Positions 1 through 8,483 of a stretch of DNA of 64,000 nt are shown here, piece after piece. The number at the start of each line of letters is the position of its first letter. Positions within the stretch are counted from its first letter, which is position 1. The notes below the pieces were generated by a model. The model saw only the letters and a list, made by a program, of their open reading frames with translations. It was not told the DNA's origin and did not search any database. The position numbers and the translations under genes were made by a program. This DNA comes from Moraxella catarrhalis (GTDB taxonomy: Bacteria > Pseudomonadota > Gammaproteobacteria > Pseudomonadales > Moraxellaceae), in the NCBI RefSeq assembly GCF_001656295.1, contig NZ_LXHE01000017.1:62001-126000 (forward strand). The letters run 5' to 3'.

Positions 1-1075
1 TGGGTAATAAAAAATCAAGAATGCCAATCTGATCAAATATTTGTGAGTGCAAATTCATTGCTTTATAATGGCGATATGAATACAAAAAACTGACTGTAGG
101 CAGATGAGTGGCAGCATGATCTAGCAGTGTTAATTTGGGTGCGAATAATGCACATGGATTGCCCGAAGCGCCCGTCATGATGGCATCAGGCTCAAACAAA
201 TACACCTCATGCCCGCGGCAGCTCAAGGAAGCGGCGGCACTGACGCCACTGACGCCACCGCCGATGATTGCGATTTTTTTGGGCTTAAAATCTGCTTGAC
301 CAAGACTCAGGGTAGGCTGATTTGGCGTTGGCGATGTACATAGCATCTGTCTTTTTCGCCCAAAGCCTGCCGATTTAACCATATCAAACCCTGCATCAAT
401 CAAGCCACGGCGTACAAATCCTGCCGCAGTAAAAGTTGCGACTGTGGTTTGGTTATGAGAAATCCGTGCCATCGCCTTAAATAAATCATCGCTCCACATG
501 TCTGAGTTCTTGGCAGGGGCGAAGCCATCTAAAAACCATGCATCAATCCGCGCACTATGTTTGTGTTGATTATTGGCAATTTCATTCAGGCTGTCTAAAG
601 CCTCGCCAAACCATAAATCCAAAGTAATCCGCTCGCTCAGATGTAAGCGGTGGCATCCTGCTAAAGGTAAGGGATAACTCTCAATCAGCGCATCAACCCA
701 ATCACTTAAGTCATCGTCAGTACGCCATACAGACAATGCCTGTGCAAAATCATCATGACCAAGCGGATATTTTTCGGTACTGATAAAGTGTAATCGAGCG
801 GATTTTGGGGCTAGTTTTTGCCAAAGCTGACAAACTGCTAAAAAGTTTAACCCTGTGCCAAATCCAGTTTCAGCGATAATAAAGCGCTGGTCATCACTTA
901 AACGACCAAATCGTTCGGTTAGCCGATTACCATGAATAAACACATGATGAGTCTCGCTCAAACCACCAGCTTGTGAAAAATATATATCATCAAAATGCCG
1001 TGACGCGGGCACAAAACAGCCATTATGATCTTCTTTCCATACGATATCAGCGGTTTTAAGCGTACCTGTCATCAT
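1..1075 (-). CDS. mnmC: MnmC, bifunctional tRNA wobble-uridine modification enzyme (partial, 3' end outside window)
   Basis: In this family the protein completes mnm5s2U at the tRNA wobble position: an FAD-dependent domain removes the carboxymethyl group and a SAM-dependent domain adds the methyl. Reading the minus strand, the frame opens with MMTGTLKTADIVWKEDHNG and has the methyltransferase motif ETGFGTGLNFLA near residue 70. Further on comes a dinucleotide-binding segment IIGGGVSGVSAAASL, followed by GASGNPCALFAPKL, which resembles the MnmC FAD domain. The frame is open to the left edge, so the C-terminal part is missing from the window. Two adjacent ATG codons (1075 and 1072) could start it. 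It follows the YciI-like gene by only 8 bases and is the last visible gene of a long minus-strand operon. Confidence 0.9.
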   Translation of the reverse strand, partial: MMTGTLKTADIVWKEDHNGCFVPASRHFDDIYFSQAGGLSETHHVFIHGNRLTERFGRLSDDQRFIIAETGFGTGLNFLAVCQLWQKLAPKSARLHFISTEKYPLGHDDFAQALSVWRTDDDLSDWVDALIESYPLPLAGCHRLHLSERITLDLWFGEALDSLNEIANNQHKHSARIDAWFLDGFAPAKNSDMWSDDLFKAMARISHNQTTVATFTAAGFVRRGLIDAGFDMVKSAGFGRKRQMLCTSPTPNQPTLSLGQADFKPKKIAIIGGGVSGVSAAASLSCRGHEVYLFEPDAIMTGASGNPCALFAPKLTLLDHAATHLPTVSFLYSYRHYKAMNLHSQIFDQIGILDFLLP

Positions 1076-1083
1076 CTACCTCG

Positions 1084-1380
1084 CTATGACTTAGGAAGGA
1101 CTTGGATAAAGGGCTTGACATCGACATGACTGTACACGCCTGCGATGATATAAGGATCTTGTGCTGCCCAAGCTTTGGCGGCATGAATATCCTCAAACTC
1201 AGCCACCACCAAGCTGCCACTCATGGTAGGCTCTCCATGTGCGATGGGCGTGGGACCAGCAATGATGAGTCGATTTTGCGCCATCAGCGCGTTCAAGCGG
1301 TCAAGATGAGCAGGTCTGGCTTCGGTGCGCTTATCTAGACTGTCAGCGACATCGTGACCAATAATGGCAAATAACGGCAT
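1084..1380 (-). CDS. YciI-like family protein
   Basis: This 98-residue protein matches E. coli YciI in length and layout. It has the conserved histidine in ARPAHLDRLN, the AGP turn, and an aspartate in AQDPY. YciI-like proteins are small ferredoxin-like-fold proteins related to dehalogenase/EthD-type domains, and their cellular role is not settled. A strong ribosome site (AAAGGAG, 5 bases before ATG) supports the start. It lies 21 bases after the membrane-protein gene and 8 bases before mnmC, so it is probably cotranscribed with both. Function beyond the family name is not inferred. Confidence 0.8.
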   Translation of the reverse strand: MPLFAIIGHDVADSLDKRTEARPAHLDRLNALMAQNRLIIAGPTPIAHGEPTMSGSLVVAEFEDIHAAKAWAAQDPYIIAGVYSHVDVKPFIQVLPKS

Positions 1381-1401
1381 ATTGTCTCCTTTGACTTAAA
1401 A

Positions 1402-2670
1402 TCAGTGATTAAATATGGGGATGCGGCGTTCATTCAGCGCCGATCTCCAAGCGTCATCGTGCGCTTGCCCACCAACAAGCATGGCAATGATACCAAATTG
1501 ATGGTGAGCCAATCGCTCCACTTTACGCAAGATTCCACGATCAGGGGCGGTATCGGTATTGATCACTAAATAAATTTGCGCTGATAAGTGATGAGCGTCT
1601 AAAAGCAGTGCATCTATTTGCGCGCGCGTATCAATCACCCCAAAATCTTTGATTGCACTGATGGGAATGTGATCGTGGTAAGGTTTTTCAAGTGCGACGA
1701 TGACCAATCGATCGCTCAATACAACAGGCGCAGCAGTCGTGGGCGTAGGCGCTTGATAATCATCCGCATCAATGATGATCTGGCTATAAAAATTCATTAA
1801 ATTGGCGTAATAGGGCGCTTTGACATCAATACTAAATTGTTGGCGAGCTCGCATGCGACTGTACAAATATGCCGCCAAGCGAGGCAGAACGCCATAAATC
1901 ATCAGGCTTATCATTGCCAATAGGGAAAATTGTGCAGGCGTGTGATTTGATTCATTGGGCAATGTTAGCCCCAGCTGACTGGGGAGATAGCCAATGATAT
2001 TTATCAAACGATAAAAATGATGATCAGCCAGTAGCGTCGATTCCCAGTGAAAGCTGTAGCTTTTGAATAAAAATAAACCGAGCATGCCTAAGATGCTGCC
2101 CATCAGCCCAAATAGCCAAGCTCCATGCAAGATACTGGCAATCTGCCACCGCTTAGTAGGCTTGATCGTATCATTTAATACACCAAAACAAACTTTGCGA
2201 ATGCTGGTATCGCCATCAGTTAGCTTATCAAATAGCTTGTTTTTAAGGGTGATATGCTCCACCGCGCTGCCCAGCATCGAAGGGCGATGGGGTAATGCAA
2301 GCGATGTAAGCCACCAAACCAAAGAAAGCGTATGCCAACCTAATAAAGCCACCATCAAATAAAAAAAGTTAATCGCTTGAGAACCAAGCAGACCTGCCAC
2401 ACCGATGAGCGCCAAGATAAAATAAAGCAAATAAATCAATTTAATGACACTTAAGATGCTATGCTGCGCCTCTGATAAGGTCTCCATGATGCGCCCATCG
2501 TTGTCAATTTTTTGGGCGCGAATAAACAGTTTATCAAATGCTGTGCCATTTTCCAACTTAACAGCCTCGGTGATGATTTTTGGATCTTGGGTAAAAATAT
2601 AATTTTGATCTTCAAGCCGTCTGATCACTTCTAAGTGCTGATGCGCTTTTTTGGGATCGTTTGTTATCAT
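1402..2670 (-). CDS. Membrane protein, DUF2868-like, unknown function
   Basis: A 422-residue protein with no recognised enzymatic motif. It has about five hydrophobic segments: two close together around residues 78-118, one around 185-205, and others near 220-235 and 250-270. These are followed by a soluble C-terminal region of about 130 residues that ends in an alternating hydrophobic domain (LVIVALEK, QIYLVINT, GIIAMLVGG) resembling a Rossmann-like or GTPase-associated fold. Size and topology recall the DUF2868 family, which often sits beside a DUF3482 GTPase, but no such GTPase is visible here. The start ATG overlaps the rnfB-like stop codon (ATGA), which implies translational coupling. 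The DUF assignment is tentative and no function is claimed. Confidence 0.65.
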   Translation of the reverse strand: MITNDPKKAHQHLEVIRRLEDQNYIFTQDPKIITEAVKLENGTAFDKLFIRAQKIDNDGRIMETLSEAQHSILSVIKLIYLLYFILALIGVAGLLGSQAINFFYLMVALLGWHTLSLVWWLTSLALPHRPSMLGSAVEHITLKNKLFDKLTDGDTSIRKVCFGVLNDTIKPTKRWQIASILHGAWLFGLMGSILGMLGLFLFKSYSFHWESTLLADHHFYRLINIIGYLPSQLGLTLPNESNHTPAQFSLLAMISLMIYGVLPRLAAYLYSRMRARQQFSIDVKAPYYANLMNFYSQIIIDADDYQAPTPTTAAPVVLSDRLVIVALEKPYHDHIPISAIKDFGVIDTRAQIDALLLDAHHLSAQIYLVINTDTAPDRGILRKVERLAHHQFGIIAMLVGGQAHDDAWRSALNERRIPIFNH

Positions 2671-3542
2671 GTCGCATTCTCACTGGTCGCTGGCATAGAC
2701 TGTAGGGCGCTGAGCTCGGCATTGAGCTTGATCAGTTTATTTTGTAAGTCTGGATCGGTCTTGAGCGCTAATTGTTTATTAATTTTTTTAATTTGAGTGC
2801 GTAGCTTAGCTGCAGCGATCGCATTTTTGGCATGGGTTTCGTCAATTTCGGTATGTTGACGTTGGCTAAGTACATTCACCATGGCGGACTCGATGGTGCT
2901 TACAACTGGCTTTGCGCCCTGTTCGATGGTCGTAGCGACTCGATCAAGATGCTGATGATAGCGGCGGCGCAGATGGTTTTGTTCTGTGATTCTGTCATCA
3001 TCACTTAATGTACGAAAGTGTGGTATGACATCAATGCAGTCCACAGGGCAAGGTGCCAAGCACAGCTCGCAGCCCGTACACAGATCGGTAATGATGCTGT
3101 GCATGTGTTTGGCAGTGCCGATGATGGCATCAACAGGGCAGGCGGGTATGCATTTGGTGCAGCCGATACAGTCGGCTTCTTGGATGGTGGCTCGCACTTC
3201 TTTGGGTCGATTGGTCAGCGGATCGATTTGCCACTGGCTTGGGGTAGCAGGCTTGGTGAGTCTGTTAAGTGTGTTTGCAATGGCGTCGGTCACCGCTTGA
3301 CCACCTGGGACGCACAAATTAATCGCTTCACCGTTCATCACGATGCCATGCGCATAAGGCAGACAGCCATCATGATGACCGCATAAGCCACATTGAGTTT
3401 GCGGTAAAATTGCATCAATGGCGGCAATGGCTCGACGATCAGTGTCGTCTAAGCTTTGTAAATTTAACGGCTTAAATAAGATGGGTAAATTATCTAAGCG
3501 CTCTGTCGAGTATGTAATCATGCTATCTTGTTGATTAGGCAT
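2667..3542 (-). CDS. RnfB-like polyferredoxin (soluble)
   Basis: A 291-residue iron-sulfur protein of the RnfB/RsxB family. An Fe-S domain has cysteines at about 51, 54, 60 and 77 (CGLCGHHDGC). Two classical 4Fe-4S motifs follow, with cysteines 125/128/131/135 and 155/158/161/165, each ending in CPVD. The membrane anchor that RnfB of the Rnf complex carries at its N terminus is absent, and no other rnf gene is nearby, so it probably acts as a stand-alone electron carrier. The C-terminal 90 residues are charged and probably helical (KLRTQIKKINKQLALK). The start overlaps the nudC stop by 8 bases and the stop overlaps the next start by 4. Its redox partner is unknown. Confidence 0.82.
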   Translation of the reverse strand: MPNQQDSMITYSTERLDNLPILFKPLNLQSLDDTDRRAIAAIDAILPQTQCGLCGHHDGCLPYAHGIVMNGEAINLCVPGGQAVTDAIANTLNRLTKPATPSQWQIDPLTNRPKEVRATIQEADCIGCTKCIPACPVDAIIGTAKHMHSIITDLCTGCELCLAPCPVDCIDVIPHFRTLSDDDRITEQNHLRRRYHQHLDRVATTIEQGAKPVVSTIESAMVNVLSQRQHTEIDETHAKNAIAAAKLRTQIKKINKQLALKTDPDLQNKLIKLNAELSALQSMPATSENAT

Positions 3543-4386
3543 TCACCACCGCTTGAATCAGTGAGTGAGCGATGGTGCCTTGATTTGGAATGGGCGGTAG
3601 CTGATCGATATCAAAAAATTGAGCGTCGGCAAGCTCATTGCGCTGAATTTTGATTTGACCATGTTTATAATTAGCGATAAATCCAACCATCAAATTGCTT
3701 GGATAAGGCCAAGGCTGACTGTCAAAATATTGAACATTGTCAATATGCAGTCCCACTTCTTCGAAAACTTCGCGGTGAGCCGCCATGGGCAGCGTTTCAC
3801 CAACCTCCACAAAGCCTGCAATCAAGCCATAGATGCCACTTTTATGGTGATGATGACGCGCCAAAAGAATCTGTTTTTTGTGGGTCTTAGGATGCGTGCG
3901 AGTAATGGCAACAATGACGCAAGGCTGTACTCTAGGATAGGCGCGGTGGTGGCATTTTGGGCAAATTTTAGCATGTTCGCCTTGGGGATGCGCAGCTGTT
4001 TTAGCGCCGCAGCGACTACAAAACTGATGATCATTGTGCCAACCGATCAGCATGATCGCGCGAGCCATTAAGTTTAGCGTCTCATCATCTATCACGGTCA
4101 AAAATTCACGAAAACTGATGACTTTTAGGTTTCTGATGGTTTTGGTGTCATAGCCTTGACCATAAGCAAAAATACACCCAAGCTTGATGGCATCATCTAC
4201 AGTCATGGCATGACTGATCGGTAGCTGATCTGATGAACATAAAAATAAGGATTGCTCGTCATGCGTTTCTGCAAAACCCAGATGGATGGCTTCGCTTGGC
4301 GCGTTGGGCAGTTTTAGCACAAATGGCAGCCCATCGCTTGTACACAAAATACCATCACCTTGAATGAGCCAGATTTTAGCCGTCAT
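3535..4386 (-). CDS. nudC: NudC, NAD+ pyrophosphatase / RNA deNADding Nudix hydrolase
   Basis: Hydrolyses NAD(H) to NMN(H) and AMP, and in characterised homologues removes NAD caps from RNA. With the start chosen at 4386 it is 283 residues. It has a zinc ribbon with Cys123/126 and Cys142/145 (FCSRCG, ICPKCH), a complete Nudix box at 191-213 ([20 protein letters not shown]), and the NudC-specific SQPWPYPS motif at 223-230. I prefer this ATG to the one 21 bases upstream (4407) because it gives an ATGA overlap with the preceding gene and has AAGGTG about 5 bases upstream. It is the second gene of the overlapping minus-strand operon. Confidence 0.93.
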   Translation of the reverse strand: MTAKIWLIQGDGILCTSDGLPFVLKLPNAPSEAIHLGFAETHDEQSLFLCSSDQLPISHAMTVDDAIKLGCIFAYGQGYDTKTIRNLKVISFREFLTVIDDETLNLMARAIMLIGWHNDHQFCSRCGAKTAAHPQGEHAKICPKCHHRAYPRVQPCVIVAITRTHPKTHKKQILLARHHHHKSGIYGLIAGFVEVGETLPMAAHREVFEEVGLHIDNVQYFDSQPWPYPSNLMVGFIANYKHGQIKIQRNELADAQFFDIDQLPPIPNQGTIAHSLIQAVVNA

Positions 4387-6416
4387 GATAGCACCTTGGC
4401 GCGCCATGCCGCATCAGCCTCGATATCAGACCTAGACAGCGTGAGTAGATCTGCATACTGCGATAGATCATGAAATTTGGATCCGCCGGCGTGGGTATCG
4501 CCACCTGCAGTGTCGTCATCATCAATCGCCATCGCAATCTGACCACCTGTCATCGCCAAATACACTTCAGCCAAAATCTCTGAGTCAAGTAATGCCCCGT
4601 GAAAGGTGCGATCCTTTTGACCGACGCCAAGCCGCTTGACCAAAGCATCCAAGCTGTTTTTTTGACCAGGATACATCTGCTTGGCGAGCGCCAGTGTGTC
4701 GGTAACTTGAACACTGGCTGCAAAATTACTTAAACCTGCACGGTTAAATTCCATGTTCAAAAATTTCATATCAAAGGTAGCATTGTGCGCAATGACCTCA
4801 CTGCCTGCCATAAAGTCATAAATTTGCTGAGCAACTTCAGCAAATTTGGGCTTATCTGCGACAAACTCATTACTGATGCCATGAACTTGTATGACCTCAT
4901 CATCCATGGGCTTTTCAGGATTGATGTACACATGTAAAATATTGCCTGTAAATTTACGCCCAACCAATTCAACAATCCCGACCTCGACGATGCGATCGCC
5001 ACCAACTTCATCAAAACCTGTGGTCTCAGTATCCATGATCAGCTGCCTTTCGGGGGCGCCTCGATTGTCGGGCTTCGGTAAAATTGGCCAAAAATCAGGA
5101 TTAGCGCGGCTGGTATCACCATCATAAGCAGGGTTTTGAATGGTGTTATATTCACCAATTTTAGGCGCTTGAGTGCGCTCAGCTGGCTCTACTGATGCCA
5201 TCTCGTCATGGGGCGGATATGGCGAACCTGAAAGACTTTGATCATAAGGCGCCAACGGTTCTGCCAAATCCATCTGACCGCCTGTCATCGCCAAATACAC
5301 TTCAGCCAAAATCTCTGAGTCAAGTAATGCCCCGTGAAAGGTGCGATCCTTTTGACCGACGCCAAGCCGCTTTACCAAAGCATCCAAGCTGTTTTTTTGA
5401 TTGGGGAAGTTTTGCTTGGCGATGACATATGTGTCAATGACCTGCACGCGATTTGAAAAGTCCGTCAAGCCAACACGGTCAAATTCCGCTTTCAAAAATC
5501 GCATATCAAACTCTGCATTATGTGCGATAACTTGGCTATCCACCATAAATTCATAAATAAACTGAGCCACTTCGGCAAATGTAGGCTGCTGCGCGGCAAA
5601 TTCATTACTGATGCCATGAATGCTCATGACTTTATCGCTCATTGGTCTTTGGGGGTTGAGATACACGTGTAGCACATTACCTGTGTATTTGCGATCAATC
5701 AGCTCAACAACACCGATCTCGACAATGCGATCGCCGTCAAGCTCATACATGCCTGTCGTTTCGGTGTCAAAAATTAATTGACGCTTTGGATTACCGCGAT
5801 TAATGGGCTTTGGTAGGATTGGCCAAAATTCACTGTCTGCACTTTGTGTATCGCCCGTATAATTGGGATTTTGGATGGTATTGTGCGTGTAATGGCGCTC
5901 TGGTTTGGGTGTATCCACCATGAAATTTTCGCCATTTTGGGCTATGGGATTAGGGGAGAGTTCATCTCCAAAACTATCAACGCCTTTATTGGCTAACTGA
6001 TCTGCCATTTCGTTGCCAGCATGACCGGCATGACCTTTGATCCACTGCCAATCGATGATGCGATTTTGGGTCAGCTGATCCAATCTTTGCCACAGATCTT
6101 GATTTAAGACAGGCTTACCATCTGCTTTTTTCCAACCGCGCGACTTCCAACCGCCAATCCACTGAGTTATGCCATCTTTAACATAGCCTGAATCTGTCCA
6201 AAGCTGTAGGGGAATCTGTGCAGGCGTTGCCTCCAAAGCTGTGATGGCAGCCATCAATTCCATGCGATTATTGGTCGTATCAGGCTCACCGCCCCACAGA
6301 TGTCGCTCATCGCCATTGAAATACTGCAAATACACGCCCCAGCCGCCTGCAGATACGCCTTGTTTTCCATTGCCTTTACAGGCGCCGTCGGTATAAGCGA
6401 TATTAAGTTGGCTCAT
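4383..6416 (-). CDS. rnhA-dnaQ: RNase HI fused to two tandem DnaQ-type 3'-5' exonuclease domains
   Basis: A 677-residue fusion. Residues 1-150 are RNase HI with catalytic D10, E53, D75 and D139; this domain removes RNA from RNA/DNA hybrids. Two copies of a linker-plus-exonuclease unit follow with a 245-residue period. Copy 1 has DTETTG at 217, H299/D304 and H361/D366. Copy 2 has DTETTG at 462, H544/D549 and H606/D611. Both therefore carry a complete set of DEDDh proofreading residues of the Pol III epsilon type. Each is preceded by a similar linker ([14 protein letters not shown]). QMDLAEP and QIAMAI after the domains may be remnants of clamp-binding motifs. RnhA-DnaQ adjacency or fusion is, from memory, known in relatives; I am not aware of the doubled exonuclease. 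It is the first gene of the overlapping operon. Confidence 0.93.
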   Translation of the reverse strand: MSQLNIAYTDGACKGNGKQGVSAGGWGVYLQYFNGDERHLWGGEPDTTNNRMELMAAITALEATPAQIPLQLWTDSGYVKDGITQWIGGWKSRGWKKADGKPVLNQDLWQRLDQLTQNRIIDWQWIKGHAGHAGNEMADQLANKGVDSFGDELSPNPIAQNGENFMVDTPKPERHYTHNTIQNPNYTGDTQSADSEFWPILPKPINRGNPKRQLIFDTETTGMYELDGDRIVEIGVVELIDRKYTGNVLHVYLNPQRPMSDKVMSIHGISNEFAAQQPTFAEVAQFIYEFMVDSQVIAHNAEFDMRFLKAEFDRVGLTDFSNRVQVIDTYVIAKQNFPNQKNSLDALVKRLGVGQKDRTFHGALLDSEILAEVYLAMTGGQMDLAEPLAPYDQSLSGSPYPPHDEMASVEPAERTQAPKIGEYNTIQNPAYDGDTSRANPDFWPILPKPDNRGAPERQLIMDTETTGFDEVGGDRIVEVGIVELVGRKFTGNILHVYINPEKPMDDEVIQVHGISNEFVADKPKFAEVAQQIYDFMAGSEVIAHNATFDMKFLNMEFNRAGLSNFAASVQVTDTLALAKQMYPGQKNSLDALVKRLGVGQKDRTFHGALLDSEILAEVYLAMTGGQIAMAIDDDDTAGGDTHAGGSKFHDLSQYADLLTLSRSDIEADAAWRAKVLS

Positions 6417-6509
6417 GGTGTTTGCTCGTATGATTGATAGTAATTAGACTATTATAAATCATTGAAGGATTTTGTGCGAATTTTTTGGTCTATGCAGAGA
6501 CTTTGAGTA

Positions 6510-6518
6510 TGATATAAT
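6510..6518 (+). promoter_or_regulatory. Extended -10 promoter element for the TrmB-like gene
   Basis: TGATATAAT combines a perfect TATAAT hexamer with the TGn extension. It lies 33 bases upstream of the ATG at 6552. No good -35 hexamer is seen, as is usual for extended -10 promoters. It fits a start of transcription near 6525. Confidence 0.55.
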
Positions 6519-6551
6519 GCTTTATTTGATTTGCCGAAAATTAGATTGTTT

Positions 6552-7232
6552 ATGATTCATCATGACACGCCAAGCCATCGTTTTGACCGTTTATTTGACG
6601 CCAAATTTTTACATGCACCAAAAACTGTCCAACACCAAGACAGACAAAGCATTTTTCAATCATTGACCTCAAACACACCACTTTTTTTGGAAATTGGTGC
6701 AGGTAAGGGCAAGCACGCCATACAATTTGCCAGCTCAAATACAGACAAGCATTTGATCGCCATTGAAAGAACTCGTGAAAAATTTAACGCATTTCAAAAA
6801 CAAGCTACTCTTGGTGAATTGAATAATTTAACCTTCGTTCATGCTGACGCCATTGCCTTTTGTGTGCATTTTATTGCACCCAATTCGCTTGATGGCGTAT
6901 TTATTTTGTATCCAAATCCTGAACCGCATAATAAAAATCAGCGTTGGCTGAATATGCCATTTTTTGAATTTTTATTATCTCGTCTAAAAGCGGGGGGATT
7001 TGTCATCATTGCCAGTAATATTGAATCTTATATGGATGAGGCGTGCCAGCTGTTGGACGAAGTTTGGCAGCTGCCTTATACCAAGCGTGCCATTGATTCA
7101 ACATCAGCACGCACACACTTTGAGATCAAATATTTGGCTCGTGGCGAGCTTTGTCAAGAAATTATCCTCACCAAGCCTGCTGGTTATCAGACCAGATTTG
7201 ATCATGTGCTTGTAAAAGAGCAGGCTATATGA
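6552..7232 (+). CDS. TrmB-like SAM-dependent methyltransferase (divergent tRNA m7G46 methyltransferase family)
   Basis: A 226-residue class I methyltransferase. The SAM loop is LEIGAGKGKHAIQFA, followed by LIAIERTREKF. The catalytic-region equivalent reads YPNPEPHNKNQRWLNMPFF, where ordinary TrmB has a PDPWxKxRHNKRR-type sequence, so His and Arg are kept but the Asp-Pro-Trp is changed. The TxFE substrate motif is present as THFE near the C terminus. I chose the ATG at 6552 over an in-frame TTG at 6531 because the latter lies almost at the predicted transcription start. The stop overlaps the next ATG by 4 bases. Whether it still methylates tRNA guanosine-46 or is a paralogue with another target cannot be told from sequence alone. 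Confidence 0.75.
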   Translation: MIHHDTPSHRFDRLFDAKFLHAPKTVQHQDRQSIFQSLTSNTPLFLEIGAGKGKHAIQFASSNTDKHLIAIERTREKFNAFQKQATLGELNNLTFVHADAIAFCVHFIAPNSLDGVFILYPNPEPHNKNQRWLNMPFFEFLLSRLKAGGFVIIASNIESYMDEACQLLDEVWQLPYTKRAIDSTSARTHFEIKYLARGELCQEIILTKPAGYQTRFDHVLVKEQAI

Positions 7233-8437
7233 AACCAAAAATCGCTGTGATTGGTGCCGGTGCTGCTGGACTTATGGCGGCTGAAGTGCTGTCTTTATAT
7301 CCCGTATCAGTAGATGTCTATGAACATAAACCAACTGCCGCACGCAAAATACTGATGGCAGGCAAGACGGGTTTAAATATCTCGCACAGTGAGCCTTTTG
7401 AGACTTTTGTGGATCGTTACACGCCAAATGATTGGCTGACTGGATATTTACAGTCATTTCATGCCGATCATATCGTTGCGTGGATGGCATCTTTGGGCAT
7501 CAAAAGCTACATTGGTTCATCTGGTAGGATTTTTCCAGTAGAAATGAAAGCCTCAAAATTGGTTCGTGCGTGGCTATCTCGGCTAAATGGTCGGGGCGTT
7601 CGGTTTTATTATCGCCATCGCTGTACTCAGATATCAGGCAGGGTATTAAGCTTTGATAAGCTTGATGCTAAGGCGGAGCTTATTGACTCTTTTTGTGCTG
7701 ACTATGATGCGGTTATCTTAGCATGTGGCGGTGGGTCATACCGAGCGCTTGGCAGTGATGGTGCTTGGCAGCAGTGGTTTGATAAAGATTTATTAACACC
7801 GTTATATGCCAGTAATGTCGGCGTGCTGGTTGAGTGGTCGTCTTTTATGGTGCCGTTATTTGGTCAGCCATTAAAGCGTATTCAAATCAGTGTAGGGAAA
7901 AAGTCGTATCAAGGGGATGTCATCATCAGCCATTATGGACTAGAAAGCGGACTGATTTATCGTCTCAATCGGGCAATGCGCCGCAGCCAAAAAGAAAATG
8001 GCTTTCATTTATCGGTCGATCTGATGCCTGATAAATCTGTTGATACCATTCATCATATTTTAAGCCAAACTAAAAGAAAATCGCTGAATACCTTACTCAA
8101 AAAAGCGGGTCTAGATGCTGTCAAAATCGCTGTCTTAAGGGAGTGTACGCCTAAGGCAGATTGGTCGGATACCGCCAAAATGGCAATGCATATCAAAAAC
8201 TTAACCATTCAAGCGACAGGTTTTCGACCGATGGATGAGGCGATTAGTACTGGCGGCGGCATCAAGCGCATTGCTCTAGATAGCGATCTGCAGCTCATCT
8301 GCGAACCGGGTGTATTTTGTGCTGGTGAGATGCTTGATTGGGACGCACCAACAGGCGGCTATTTATTAACCGCTTGCTTGGCTACAGGGCGTGCGGCAGC
8401 TTATGGCGTCTTACGGTTCTTAAATATTGATCAATAA
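7229..8437 (+). CDS. NAD(P)/FAD-dependent oxidoreductase, HI0933/BaiN-like (TIGR03862-type)
   Basis: A 402-residue flavoprotein. It begins with an FAD-binding Rossmann motif (IAVIGAGAAGLMAAEVLS) and has the family motif ARKILMAGKTGLNIS near residue 40. The conserved C-terminal block contains ISTGGGIKR, VFCAGEMLDWDAPTGGY and LLTACLATGRAAA. Members of this family have no firmly assigned substrate in most bacteria. The start codon overlaps the stop of the TrmB-like gene (ATGA), so the two are translated together. It faces the AarF-like gene, with 46 bases between the two stop codons. Confidence 0.85.
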   Translation: MKPKIAVIGAGAAGLMAAEVLSLYPVSVDVYEHKPTAARKILMAGKTGLNISHSEPFETFVDRYTPNDWLTGYLQSFHADHIVAWMASLGIKSYIGSSGRIFPVEMKASKLVRAWLSRLNGRGVRFYYRHRCTQISGRVLSFDKLDAKAELIDSFCADYDAVILACGGGSYRALGSDGAWQQWFDKDLLTPLYASNVGVLVEWSSFMVPLFGQPLKRIQISVGKKSYQGDVIISHYGLESGLIYRLNRAMRRSQKENGFHLSVDLMPDKSVDTIHHILSQTKRKSLNTLLKKAGLDAVKIAVLRECTPKADWSDTAKMAMHIKNLTIQATGFRPMDEAISTGGGIKRIALDSDLQLICEPGVFCAGEMLDWDAPTGGYLLTACLATGRAAAYGVLRFLNIDQ

Positions 8438-8483
8438 AATCATCACGCTCATTGGCTTGTATCTTATGATCGTAATAAACGAG

